DNA of 64,000 nt from Jacaranda mimosifolia (lineage: Eukaryota; Streptophyta; Magnoliopsida; Lamiales; Bignoniaceae), in assembly GCA_018894105.1 (NCBI GenBank), contig CM032118.1:26826690-26890689 (forward strand), written 5' to 3'. A program made the position numbers and the translations under genes. The stretch's first letter is position 1. Each line of letters starts with the position of its first letter. Positions 20,195-32,033 of this stretch are shown in pieces. The notes beneath the pieces are model-generated. The model was not told the origin of the DNA and ran no database searches. It saw only the letters and a list, made by a program, of their open reading frames with translations.

Positions 20195-22418
20195 AAACAA
20201 AATATTAAAACCAAAATAGGCAAAAATAAAACCAATCATCTCCTTTTGAAGGATCAAAATCATACACTAAATAAGGATTAGATGGCAGAAAATTTACTTT
20301 TGTGAATGAAAACAAAGGAATTGACTAGATGACTCCAAGGACTCTTCCAATGGATGATCTATAGGCACCAATGGTTTGATCCAATTGCTCCCCTTCTAAA
20401 GGTCCAAAAATAAAAAAAATTGGTAAACTATTTCATGGCTAGAATAGCAAGGTTGTGGATGAAAATCACTGAAATATTCAGCCTCTAGATCATCCAAACA
20501 ATCTACTGAAATCAGATACAATATGGTTCACCAATGAACTTCAAAGTTCCCCAAGTGTTGAACCTCTAATATAGAGTCCACACACCCAGGACAAGCTCTC
20601 AATCAACCTCACTTTTCTAGAGAAGAGAGGATGAAGGAGATAATAGGAGTGGCGGTTTTCGGAGGAGGAAAAAGAGAGGAGATAATTTTGGTGTGGTTAT
20701 TCAACAAATGAACTATACCATACTTTGGGAGGGAAAATGTGAGGAATGGCAACCAAGCACAAGTCCCTGACCACATGGCATATTTGTAGGAGGGGATGGA
20801 AGCTTTTGGATGCTTCCATCACACCCTCACGCATGTTAGCCAACTTGCCAACTTGTGTGTGCATTTGCATTTCATGTGCAATTGCATGTGCTTGTGCATT
20901 TACATTTCATCTTATGAAATGAAATGCCAACTTGTATAATTCAAATGGACTCTTTCATTTGATTTCCCTCCACAACTTAAATTCTCAATTTAATTAGATT
21001 AAAGAGAATTAACTCTTTAATTTAATTAATTTAACTTAATTCCTTAAGTTAATTAACTTAACCTTTTAAGTTAACTAGAGTTAACTCCTTAAATTAGCTT
21101 GACTAATTAATTGTCATATGACACCAACTAAATTAAAAACCTTAATATAATTAGCTTAATTTAACTCCTTAAATTATTTGGAGTAATTTAACACTTAAAT
21201 TAATCAAGCCAAAATGAGCAATTTAAATTAGTCAACAATTTCTCTCCAAAAATGCCTGGCACATGATTTTCTAACTCTTTGGGAAATCCCTCCTATCAAA
21301 TAAGAGTTTTCTTAAGACTTTTGTGTGTGACCTATTAGGTTCATCTATTCATTGGACATGGGCTCACAACTCATTGTGATATTTGAATGTTGAAATGTTT
21401 ACATTAGTTTAAACTCTTTCAAACTAATAACTATTTCAATTAATCTCTATTAATTAAAGAGCACTCAATCTCCACGGTTGATGTCTAGCGAAAAGCCCAT
21501 GGAGCCCAACTAATTGAATGAATAAAGTATATCATGATGAACCATTGTAGCTTACACTTACCATGCAAATATGATCATTCCGTCTCCTATATCCCAAAAG
21601 AGGCAAAGGGTAAGATATTTGTCGGCTCCTTAATAGCCTCAGTAACTATGTCTCTACATCCAATGATCAATTCCCCTTTATGACCTCAACTTTGAAAAAT
21701 ACCTTTTGCAAATTGTCATACTACCTTGCGCAATGATTTCTTGAAATCAATCATTATAGAATACATAAGAGATGCACTCGTTCTTCACTACAATGAAGAA
21801 ATGGATCCCATCTTGGATCTCGCATACCTCCATGCTTAAGAAGCTTATACCCATTCTCAACCCTGTATGACTTGCTACATGGTCGAAGAAAAGTCAAAGC
21901 ATAAGGATCTAAACATAAGGTTATTATGGATCCTCATGTCTAAAGACTAATTATATGCACTACCGTAGGCTTGAGAACTTGCCACTACCAATGTGCTACT
22001 ACGGCTATCTAGTGGATTCTCTTGGCGAACCTCCATTGAACTTGTTCTTTAACAAACATCCACTAACATCCATCCATGTCTGATATAAATTGCCCATGAA
22101 ATGGTAATTTCTAACCCCTTGGATCATGCAGCGATAGTGCAAGTCTATCTGAATCTTAGAAATCCCTTTTCTTAAGATTCTTTGACTTGGAATATTTAAA
22201 ATCATGACCTTAGAGGCTGGTTTCATGATCACCATCATATGCGTGACCAAGTCCCATAATCTTATTTGATTTAAGGGCTTCAACCGAATGCAAGTGAAGT
22301 ATAAAAAGCATGAGATGAAGATGGTCATTTAATACGAATATCATTCAATCAAGATTGTATCACAATTGGAATAGTATTATACAAAAAATCTAATAAGGTG
22401 CGAGATACTATTTCAATA
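20195..22418 (-). repeat. 3' LTR of L2 (type I)
   Basis: It matches the 5' LTR 32034-34277 throughout, including markers not found in S1. Its U3 terminus reads TATTGAAATAG instead of TGTTGGAATAG. A PPT directly follows in genomic order, which identifies it as the 3' LTR. Confidence 0.85.
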
Positions 22419-22431
22419 ATCTCCCACTTGC
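22419..22431 (-). promoter_or_regulatory. polypurine tract of L2
   Basis: On the minus strand GGCAAGTGGGAGAT ends immediately at the LTR start. It would prime plus-strand DNA synthesis. This is the only PPT seen for the L family in the window. Confidence 0.8.
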
Positions 22432-22573
22432 CTTGAAGCCAATTCCCTATAGTTTTAAGGCCCATCTTCTCAATATGTCCTTTAAAGACCTTTCATGTTA
22501 GGGATTTAGCCAGTAGATCTGCTATATTTTCTTCTGAGGCTACCATTTCTACTCGAATGTCGCCTCTATCAAC
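22432..22573 (-). pseudogene. L2 pol, C-terminal end (RNase H tail)
   Basis: The minus-strand frame reads Val-Asp-Arg-Gly-Asp-Ile, then Val-Ala-Ser-Glu-Glu-Asn-Ile-Ala-Asp and a stretch ending Gly-Lys-Trp-Glu just before the PPT. This is the usual end of a copia RNase H domain. One in-frame stop falls after Ser-Leu-Thr. It is separated from the rest of pol by S2. Confidence 0.85.
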
Positions 22574-24817
22574 TATTAGAAATAGTGCCGGCAAGCCAAT
22601 GATTTTGGCTTTGTAAAACTATTTTCTAAAGAGACAATCTTGATTGAATGATATCTTACATATGGCCACATTCATCTTATGCATTATATTACTTCACTGG
22701 TATTTGGATGAAGTCCTTAGATCACACATGACTATGGGACTTGGTCAGTTCACTGGGTGGTGATCATGGAATAAGTCTTACACGGTCGTGATCTTGAATA
22801 TTCCAAGTCATAGGATCTTACGATACGGGACATCTAAGATCCGGACATACTTGCACTAACGATGCATAAATCCAAAGAGTTCGATATTGCTCCGTTCCAT
22901 GAGCAACTGTATATGATACGGGTGCATGTTAGGGGGTGCTTATTAGATAACAAGGCACTGAAGACCCACCAGAGACTCCACTAGGTAGCCATAGTGGCAA
23001 GTCGGTAGTGGCAAGCTCTTCTACTTACGCTAGTGCATATAAATTAGTCCTTTGACCTGAGGATCCATTGTAACCTTGTGTCCGGTCCTCATGCTTTGAC
23101 TTATCCCTGGTCAGCCAGCGGGCCGTTTGGGGTATGATTGGGTATGAGCTAGTTGGCATGGAGGTTTATGAGATCCAAGATGGAATCCGACTCCTCGCTT
23201 TTGTGAAGGGCGAGTACATCTCCTATGCATTCTATAATGATCATATTCCAGAAATCCTTGCGCAAGGTGGTATGACAGTTTGGGAAAAGAGTTTTCCAAA
23301 AGATAAGGTCATACATCGGAATTGAACATTTAGAATAGAAGCATAGGATCGAGGCTATTAGAAAGCCGACAAATATCTTGCCCTAGGCCTCTTTCATGGA
23401 GATAGGAGACGGAATAACCGTATTTGCATGGAATGCGTAGAGCTTTAAAAGGTTCATACAGAGACATTTATTTCAACCAATTAGTTGGGCTCTATGGGCT
23501 TGAGGTTGGACATTGACCATGGAGATTAGGTACTCTTCAATTGATAGAGATCGATTGAATCGAGTCGACTAGTTTAAAAGGAGTTTTAAACTAGAATGAA
23601 TATTTGATATTCAAAAGTCACAAGGAGTTGTGAGCCTATGTCCGATGAATAGTTGAACCCAATGGGTCACACACAAAAGCCTTGAACTTTTATAAGTGGT
23701 GGAAGAAGAATTTCTAAGTGTTAGAAAATACGTCCCTCTAAACGGACCGATTTTGAGAGAGAGATTTCAAGATCAATTATGGCTTGATTGATTTAAGTGT
23801 TAAATTGATCAACTAATTTAAGGAGTTAAATTAGGCAAATAATTAAGGAGTTGATTATTTGAGCCACATTGATAGTTGAATAATTGAATTTGACTTAAAG
23901 AGTTAAGTTAACTAAAGAAAACTTAAAGAGTTAAGTTTGCTTGATTTAATTGTTAAATCAAGTTGAATTAATTAAATTAATTGGATTAATTTAATTAATA
24001 GGAGAATATATTATTGGAGGGAAGAATTCAAATATGATATGAATTAATTGGAATTGGATTCCAATTAAGCAAGTTGGCAAGACCACATGATGGTGGGATT
24101 ACCAACTTACAATTATGCCATTGAAATTTTCGGTCCCCCCCTTAGCATGGGAGGTGTGATGCCACCTTGGCATCACAGCTCTCACACCTCTATATAAGGG
24201 GAGGTGGAGTGGACAAAAATAAGTCCAGATTCATTAGCCAAAATTCTGAAATTTGCAAGCTAAATTCTTCCTCCAAAATTCTCTCAAAAGTTAGTAGAGA
24301 TCTAACTTCCATCCATTCTCTCTCTCACTCAAAAACCTCCTTCTTCACCAAACAACTCCAGATATGCTCCAGCTAAATATCTGGACGTTCTAGGATTGCT
24401 TTAAGGTGTGTGGACTTGCATTGGAGGTGACCACAAGTGAGGCCACTCAATTCCAGAAAAGGTTTCTGCAGAACAGTCCACTTCACGATTTTCTCCTGGA
24501 GCGATCCAATGGAGATTTGAGCCAATTTTTTCAAAGAAGATCGGCATTTGAGTTAGATTTCTGGATAATTTTTCCTCATTTCATTTGGAGGTCTGAATTG
24601 GAAGATATTATCCTTTTTCTCCGCTGTGCCAGAAACTGCCGGAAATCTGTGATAGGAAGAATCATCCATCATCTCCTTGGATTTTGAGCAATTCAGGTTG
24701 GTATCCTCTGATTAATCCATTTATGTTGTATGATATATGGCTGGGGATGTTTCTTTGGATCGAGATTTGCTATTTAATTTTGAATTTGTTTGGCTTATCT
24801 CGGCCATAGCACTTTCA
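22574..24817 (+). mobile_element. solo LTR S2 (type II-like) inside L2 RNase H
   Basis: A 2.24-kb plus-strand LTR (TATTAGAAATAG...CACTTTCA) splits the L2 RNase H region. Pol reads up to His-Ile-Leu on one side and resumes at Val-Asp-Arg on the other. The last 120 bases align with the 3' end of the L5 LTR, so no leader is attached. Flanks are TCAAC and ATAAC (three of five match), and about six codons of L2 are missing at the site, so the duplication is decayed or a small deletion occurred. Confidence 0.7.
24185..24206 (+). promoter_or_regulatory. hairpin-borne TATA box of S2
   Basis: TATATAAG is enclosed by complementary arms CACCTC (24185-24190) and GAGGTG (24201-24206). Equivalent structures in other L LTRs have different arms. 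Confidence 0.65.
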
Positions 24818-27778
24818 ATAACACATCAAAATATGCTTGGATCGCTAATGAGATCTTAACTCTTCTGCTTACAGAACAGCTCCATTATTGTCACAAAAGA
24901 AAACAATTGGCTCTGCAATTTTAGGCACCATATCCAACTCTTGGATGAAGTTTTTCATCCAAATACCTTCTTTTGCGGTCTCTGAAGCCACAATATATTT
25001 TGCCTTAATACTAAAGTCGGTCGTGGTGTCTTGTTTGGAACTCTTCCAACTTGCCACACCGCCATTGAGGTAAAATATAAATCTTAAAGTGGAGTTTAAG
25101 TCATCTTCATTGGATTGGAAACTCGAATTTGAAAGCCCTTAAAGATTTAATTCTCCACTATCGTAAACTAAAAACAAATCCTCAGTTCTTTTCAAGTACT
25201 TAAGGATTTCTTTTATGGTCGTTCAGTGATTTTCACTGGGGTTGGATTGAAAGCAGCTCATAACACTTACAATGTGTGCTACATCTAGTCTAGTATATTA
25301 AACAACATTCATTATGCTCCTTATAGCAGATGCATAAGGTATATAGGTCTTTTTTTTTTTTTTTCCATACTAAACCCCTTTAGTATCTTGCCAATATACG
25401 CGGTTTGGGATAACCCCAACATCCTTTTTGATTTATCTTTGTAAATTCATATTCCCAATACGAAGGATGCTTCTCCAAATCTTTCATGGAGAATTGCGAA
25501 GATAACCATGTTTTGGTGCACCCTAACTCTTTTTGTTTCATTCCCAATGAGAATAATGTTACTGACATAAAGCACAATAAATTGTATCGAACTCCTACTA
25601 GCCTTTTTATATATACAAGGCTCATATATATTTTTGGTAAAGCTAAACGATTTGACTATCTTATCAAAACGTATGTTCCAACTTTGGAATGCTTTCTTTA
25701 GTCCATAAATAGACCTTTGGAGTTTGCAAACCTTTTTCTCACTCCTTTTAGATGTAAAACATTATGGTTGCTCTTTATAGATTTCTTCTTAAGTGTTTTC
25801 ATTGAGAAAAATAGTCTTTACATCCATTTGCTATATCTCATAGTCGTAGTAAGTGGTATAGCAAGCATAATCCTAATGGACTTAGGCATAGTGACCAATG
25901 AAAATGTTTCCTCAAAATCAATGCCATGTTTTTGAGTATAACCGTTTGCCACTGGTTTAGCCTTAAAGGTCATTACCTCCCCATCGACTCCTAGCTTGCA
26001 CGTGTAGATCCACTTGCAACCAACGGGTACTATACCCTCCGATGGATCTACTAACCATACTTTATTAGAGTGCATGGAGTCCATTTTTGATTTCACGGCC
26101 TCAAGCCAAAGTCTCAAATCTATATCCGACATAGCTTCCTTATAGGTCTTTGGATTACTATTCGTTTGCCCCCGTTTCATAAAGGAATCTGGACCTTTCA
26201 TGTTGCTTCTTAATTCGGTTTAACCTTCTAAGAGGTTATGTGTTAGGCTTGGGATGCTCTATTGTTTCTATTGCTTGTGGGGTAGTATGATCATTTTGAA
26301 CTTTATCTAGTTTAATGATAAAGCCTTTTTCTATCCAATAGAAACTCTCTTTTTAAAAATGTGGCGTTCCTTGAAACAAACACCTTTTGTTCAGAGGGAT
26401 CATAGAAATAATAACCCAAAGACTCTTTTGGGTATCCTACAAACTTGCATAGTGTATCTCCCATCCAGCTTGTCTCCCACTAGCTTCTAAACGTATGCTG
26501 ACACGGTGCTTTGCCATACCACATCTCCTGTGGTATTTTTGGTTCCGACTTTCAAGGTACTATATTTAGTATCTTCGCCGCCGTTGTTAAGGCAAATCTT
26601 TAAAAGGATATAAGCACACTAGTGAAGCTCATCATGGAACATACCATGTCCAACAAAGTACAATTTCCCATTTCAGCTATTCCATTATGTTGTGGTGTGC
26701 TGGGTGTAGTCCATTATGAGATAACCCTATTCTTTTTTAGATAATCCAAGAAATCGACTTAAGCATTCCTCTTCTCGATCTGATTAAAGAGCTTTAAGCC
26801 TTTAATACTTAGTCTTTGTTTCTTTTCTACTTCATTTCTATACTCTTTGAACTTTTCAAAAGCTTCAGACTTGTACTTCATAAGATACACATATCCGAAT
26901 TGAGTATGATCTTCAGTGAAGATAATGAAATAAGAATAGCCTTCTCTAGCACTAACTCTTAGTAGTCCACACATGTCCTAACGTCTATATGGATCAAATC
27001 TAATGGACTTGGTCATTTTTCCTTTTAAACAAGATATGCAAGTAGGAAAATCCTCTATGCTACTAACATTTAGTGCTTTGAGAGCTTTTATCTTGTTCAT
27101 CCTACTCTTCGAAATATGTTTAAGTCTTGTATGCCATAAAGTGGCACTTTCTCGGTCATCTAATTTTGTTTTACTTTGTTGAATGTACATAAGTGAAGGT
27201 TGAGAATCTAAAATGTATAACCATTACTAACTGTACCCATTGCAACAAAAGATCTATTGTTTAAACATTCAATTTTTCATTTGACATTGAAAATCAAATC
27301 CTTCATTATCTAAAATGGGAATTGAAATAATATTCTTCACAAGAGTTGGTACATAATAACAAGGATCTAATACTATAATGGAGTTCCCTAACTCTAACTT
27401 AATACTACCTTCGACTTTGGCTGCAACTTTTGCTCCATTGCCAAGGCATAGGATCAAATCCTTATCACTTAAACTTCTTCTTCTTTCCATCCCCTGTAAC
27501 AAATTACAAATGTGAGAACCACATGCAGTATCAAATACCCATAAGGAAGAATTGGTAGTTAAGTGCACTTCAATAAAGTACATACCCTTCCCGAAGGTTG
27601 CAAGATATTCCGTGCAGTTTCGTTTCCAATGGCCCGTCTCACCACAGTAGGAACAAGTGGTATCCTTCTTATCCTCTATTTCTTCTTGACCCTTCTAGAT
27701 GGTTTTAATTCCACATCTCCCTTTGAAGAAGAACTCTTCTTCTTACCTTCTTTCTTTCTTCCCCTTGGGCCTTTAGAT
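24818..27778 (-). pseudogene. L2 gag C-terminus and pol
   Basis: Minus-strand order: the gag CCHC knuckle Cys-Ser-Tyr-Cys...His...Cys, all four ligands kept (near 27640); a protease with Asp-Thr-Ala-Cys-Gly-Ser-His (near 27515); the GAG-pre-integrase zinc region (27190-27000); the integrase core (26974-26640) with frameshifts and stops; RT from the Gly-Cys-Lys-Trp-Ile-Tyr segment (near 26010) through a degraded Tyr-Val-Asp-Asp box (near 25560; Asn for the second Asp) to Ser-Met-Lys-Asp-Leu; and RNase H with Lys-Ala-Lys-Tyr and Cys-Asp-Asn-Asn-Gly (near 24890-25050). In a live element this would supply protease, integrase, RT and RNase H. Many frameshifts and stops make it inactive. Confidence 0.85.
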
Positions 27779-28308
27779 TGAAAGCAAGGGTTACATTTGG
27801 ATCTATAAATCAAAACTTCAAAAGCTTGAAAATAACTAAGCTACTCAAGCAACCAGGGATCTAGACATGCTATAGATCTAGATTAGGAAGAATAATTACC
27901 TCTTGTAGCTCAAAACAAGGAGAAAATCAAGTATCTCTCTTGGATCCAGAAACCATCTGGAATCGGCACAGCAAAAAGGTAGCAACATTTTCTTGGGTTA
28001 AACTAGTCCAAAAATCACAAAATTAAATCTGGAACACCTCCATACATTGAGAAAGCTACTATGAAAAAATTGGAGCAAAAAGCCCTCTGGATATCTCCAT
28101 AAAAATTTTCCAATCTAGTGCTACTGTAGGTGGATCTCCAAAATTTAGCAAGTCAAATGCCTTGCCTCTATTGATATGATCCACACCTCAATCAATCTTC
28201 CAATTTTACCTCACTCAAAAGCTGGAGTTAGAGAGGAGAAAATGAGGTAGATGAGGCCAATTTTTAGGTTGGGAAGAAGAAGGAATGCAAGCTCAATACA
28301 TGATGCAA

Positions 28309-28316
<8 letters not shown>

Positions 28317-28360
<44 letters not shown>

Positions 28361-28361
28361 G
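28317..28361. repeat. (GA)n microsatellite in the S3 transcribed region
   Basis: About 17 uninterrupted GA units are followed by a broken tail. The same site has about 8-9 units in L6 (57461-57479) and only a few in S4 (43543-43552), so the run length varies between LTR copies. Confidence 0.9.
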
Positions 28362-28437
28362 TTTTGGAGGGAATGCAAAGAATCTAATCTTCAGACTTTC
28401 AGCAATGTGATTTTTTATTTTTGTTTTTGAATTTGCT

Positions 28438-28465
28438 CACCCTTTATATCTATATATAGAGGGTG
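28438..28465 (-). promoter_or_regulatory. hairpin-borne TATA box of S3
   Basis: The TATATATAGATATA core is bounded by CACCCT (28438-28443) and AGGGTG (28460-28465), complementary arms. Expected transcription runs toward lower coordinates. Confidence 0.65.
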
Positions 28466-29417
28466 GAAGGTGTGATGTCAAGGTGTGATGCTAGTTGGCA
28501 TCACACCTTCCTCAAGGTAACCGCCCATGTGGCATGCTAAGTTGGCAAATTCAAGTTCAAGTCTTAATTGAATTTCATGTGCATTTCAATTATATTTGGA
28601 ATCTAATTCCAAATTAATCAAGATGCTAATTTAAATGAACACTTCATTTAAAATTTTCCTCCAAAAAGTATTCTTCCCATTAATTAAATTAAACATTTAA
28701 TTTAATTAATCAACCTTTGATATAACTTTTAAATCGAACAAGCTTAACTCTTAAGCTTAAACTAGTCAACTCAACTCTTTAAGTCAACTTGACCAATGAT
28801 GGTCGACATGACACTAAATAATTAACTCCTTAATTATTGGTCTAATTTAACTCTTTAAATTAGTTGATTAATTTAACGCTTAGATTAATCAAACCAAAAT
28901 TGACCGTTAAATTGGATCCTTGAAAATCGATCACCAAAGGATGAGTTTTTCTAACATTTAGAAAATTGCTCTACCAATTTTGGAAGCTAATATGTTTTTG
29001 TGTGTGACCTAATAGATTCAACCATTCATTGGACATGGGCTCACAACTCTTTCTGACTTTTGATTATCTTGTATTCATTTTAGTTTAAAACTCCTTTTAA
29101 ACTAATTGACTTGATTCAATTAACCTCATTAATTTAAGAGTACCCAATCTCAATGATCGATGTCCAACCTCAAGCCCATGAAGCCCAACTAATTGGCCAC
29201 AATGAATATTTTGGAGAACCATCATAGCTCTATGCGTACCATGCAAATACGGTCCTTTTGTGTCCTATCTTCCGAAAGAGGCCTAGGGAAAGATATTTGC
29301 CGGCTCCCTAATAGTCTCGATGCTATGCTTCTATTATCAATGTCTTTGGAAAACCCCTTTACAAGGAAATAGTTTTACAAGGCCAATCCTATTGGCTTGT
29401 TGGGCACTATTCCAACA

Positions 29418-30044
29418 TAGACTTGGACGAGGAAATAAGCATTAATGGTTTTTTTTTAGTCATCTTGGTTGTTACCAATATATTGAGCAATTTACTGGTC
29501 GTGACTTCTTGTTTGGGCATATTAAAGTTCATCACGAATTGATAAATTGAGCTAGGCAAGGATTACAGGATCAAAGCGACATAGAGGTCATTGTCCACAA
29601 CTACTTCCAAAGTAGCAAGCTTCTCAATAAGCCCAATCATTTTAAGCCCATGATCATAGACTCTACACCCCCTCCATCAACCTAGCCCGAAAGAGTTCCT
29701 TTGAGTACATGTACCTCTCATGTCTCGTTTGTATACTTACAACCCTTGTAAGTGTAAATGTATCTTGAAAGTACTTTTCATATGCTCATGAGACTTTTGA
29801 AGCTCATTGGACATGGAGGCCATCATGGGGCAACGAGTTTGGAGGTCATTCTCTACCCATTTAGTGAATATTTCAGTGCCTCTTGATCGGCATCCTTACC
29901 TATGGTATCCGGTGGACTTTGAGTTATGACATATGATCGTTTCTCAGAGTCAAGAATGATTTTAAGGTTACGAAGCTAATCGTGGTAGTTTGGCCCAATG
30001 AGTTTATTAGATTCCAATATGATGCTTAATGGATTCTTAGCCAT
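29418..30044 (-). pseudogene. L2 gag, N-terminal part
   Basis: ATG at 30044 begins Met-Ala-Lys-Asn-Pro-Leu, the start shared by all L copies. It continues with Ile-Leu-Glu-Ser-Asn-Lys-Leu and a Leu-Arg-Asn-Leu-Lys-Ile-Ile-Leu segment. Several frameshifts follow. The part nearest S3 reads Phe-Val-Met-Asn-Phe-Asn-Met and a Lys-rich tail, and the frame resumes across S3 at 27778. This is nucleocapsid/capsid-type structural protein. Confidence 0.8.
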
Positions 30045-32018
30045 GTTTGAGATTTTGCAAATCTACAAAGGCAAAAAACAGAACATAAGCATGTGATTGA
30101 ATATGATATTATAAAACATGCTTGTGGACTTTCAAGCATGTTTTTCTCCCTCAATTTTATCAAATTCCTCACCCCTTTAAAGAATTTGGAAAATTGCATT
30201 TCCTAATGAGAATCAAGGTTCAAAAGGCATCATTTGTGGACCCATGACTTGTGAGACATCCACAAACAATCCTAAGGTAAGCAACATTTGCTAATTGAAT
30301 ATCTAACCTTTGATATGTTTTGCCTCACTTTTCATGTAGACCTATAACTTGTGCAACATCTACACTACTAGGTGTTAAGTCGTACCTACTAATCAATCTT
30401 TAATTACAAACTCCACATTGACATTCCATGACAACTGAGATAATGTCAAAGTGAGTTTTAAATTAAAGTGCATCATATGCTGAGAAATAACCATAAATTT
30501 CCTCTAATAAAGTGTCCCACGATTCGTGAGCCAACACTAAATTAGGGTAGCATCTCATGTCACCTCCCATTGGTAGAAGGTTTAGATTAATTAAAATCCC
30601 TTTTAATTTGTATCCAATTTGATTTAATATTTTAAAAAACTTAGACACCTCTAAGTTAACGTTTTTCTTGCTTTGAAAGATCTCACCAATATTATCTTCT
30701 CTTATTTAGGTTTTCTATATCCTAACATGCATCTCATACATCAATAGGATAAAGAAAAGCATAAATAAGTAAATGTACCTAGCATGCTCCTAGGGTGGGA
30801 TGACCATGAGCATTAACTAAGTAGTACACTTAGAGCCATAGGTGCACTACTTAGTTAATTTTAAGTGGGTTGATTAAATCCTATCTATTACATAAATGTA
30901 TCCCATACATTCATGGGTCTTTAAGCTTCCTTGATCCCTTTGGCCTCCTTTGTCTCCTTGCAACATTTACAAGAGAAAAGAAATCCTCACCCATAGAGTT
31001 CTATTCTCATAACATTTACAAGGTAGAAAATCAAGAGGCATGGAAGCCCTTATTTAATACAATCCTTTTCAAACAACTTTAAAACAAATAAAACCAATTT
31101 AAAAGCTTATGTTCATCCCCATTCGACAATTAAATGAATAATAAACAAGAATTGACGTTCAATTCCACCAATTAAATGCTTATCTTATAACAATTAATTA
31201 ATAAGCAAAAATAAGCATAACTCTTTATGCATCTCATTTTTGCACTAAATTGAAGATTAACTTAAACTTAACTTTAAAAAAAAGCCAAAAATGTCCAACA
31301 TTGTTTTGAATCACTTGCACAACTTTTGTGTATCAAAATTACATGGAACAATGAAGATTAGATGGGCTAAAACTAAAAAATGCACCAAAGTTATGCTTAG
31401 GTAGCCATTCGACAATCTGCCATTTGGCCGCCCGCCCAAGCATGCGGCAGGCATGCGCACAAAGCCCAGCTGCACGCCACGGCATGGGCAGCCTAGTAGT
31501 TACCTTGTCGGCCGAGCGCCTATAGCACTACTTTGTGCTTTTTCAACATTTTGCCACCCCTAAACATATGGACACCTCCACATCATTATTCCACATATAT
31601 TTTGACAAATTTTCAGACTGTAAATCCTTTTAAAAATTAAAAATTAAAGTGCTCAGACATGCTTTAATAATCAAGTCTAAGACAGAATCAACATTCTTAA
31701 AAAACCTCTAATTGTCTCCAATTCAATTGGATCCAAAAATAGCCAAAACACATTAAAGTTATTATTAACATGCTATATCAATATATAACATCATCCAATG
31801 CTAAATCAACATTTCACATCATAGAATTTGAATCAAAATCATGCCAACATATGAAACAACATTTAAACACATATTAACATATTTCAATTCAACAAATAAA
31901 GACCCATATGCGAAATCATCTAAACATTCAAATTCATCAATTGAATTAAGTCTTCGAAGATCTAGAATCAATCCATTACTTGGATGAAATCACTAAAATC
32001 CTCATTTAGGCATGAAAT
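30045..32018 (-). other. L2 untranslated leader (~2 kb)
   Basis: There is no coding potential between primer site and gag. It includes the GC island (31395-31520) and, near the gag end, four spaced copies of a short motif at about 30511-30536, 30421-30448, 30338-30363 and 30236-30263. The length and landmarks match the L5 leader. Confidence 0.75.
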
Positions 32019-32031
32019 GGCTCCGATACCA
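32019..32031 (-). promoter_or_regulatory. primer-binding site of L2
   Basis: On the minus strand TGGTATCGGAGCC follows the 5' LTR end after a two-base spacer. It is a tRNA-iMet type site, intact. Confidence 0.9.
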
Positions 32032-32033
32032 CT

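Larger units (their letters stand above)
27779..29417 (-). mobile_element. solo LTR S3 (type II) inside L2 gag, internally deleted
   Basis: The unit runs TGAAAG...TCCAACA, 1639 bp. L2 gag reads Ser-Ser-Ser-Lys-Ser up to the right edge and continues Lys-Gly-Pro-Arg-Gly at the left edge. The flanks are TAGAT (27774-27778) and TAGAC (29418-29422), a 5-bp duplication with one transition. About 0.6 kb is missing between 29340 and 29375 compared with S4: the primer-distal U3 part, joined at a short T-rich homology. The remaining LTR keeps the hairpin TATA box (28438-28465) and a long GA run. Confidence 0.85.

Noticed and set aside
24406..24687. 93-codon plus-strand ORF
   Set aside because: It lies in the 3' half of solo LTR S2; the frame is not kept in other LTR copies.
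24696..24817. A leader and primer site after S2 (TGGTATC at 24699)
   Set aside because: The next 120 bases align with the LTR 3' end of L5 and end TTTCA at 24817; the TGGTATC match is chance.
27779..29417. Reading S3 as the 5' LTR of a separate element whose leader was deleted
   Set aside because: Gag continues in order on both sides with a 5-bp near-duplication, so a solo LTR inside one element is simpler.
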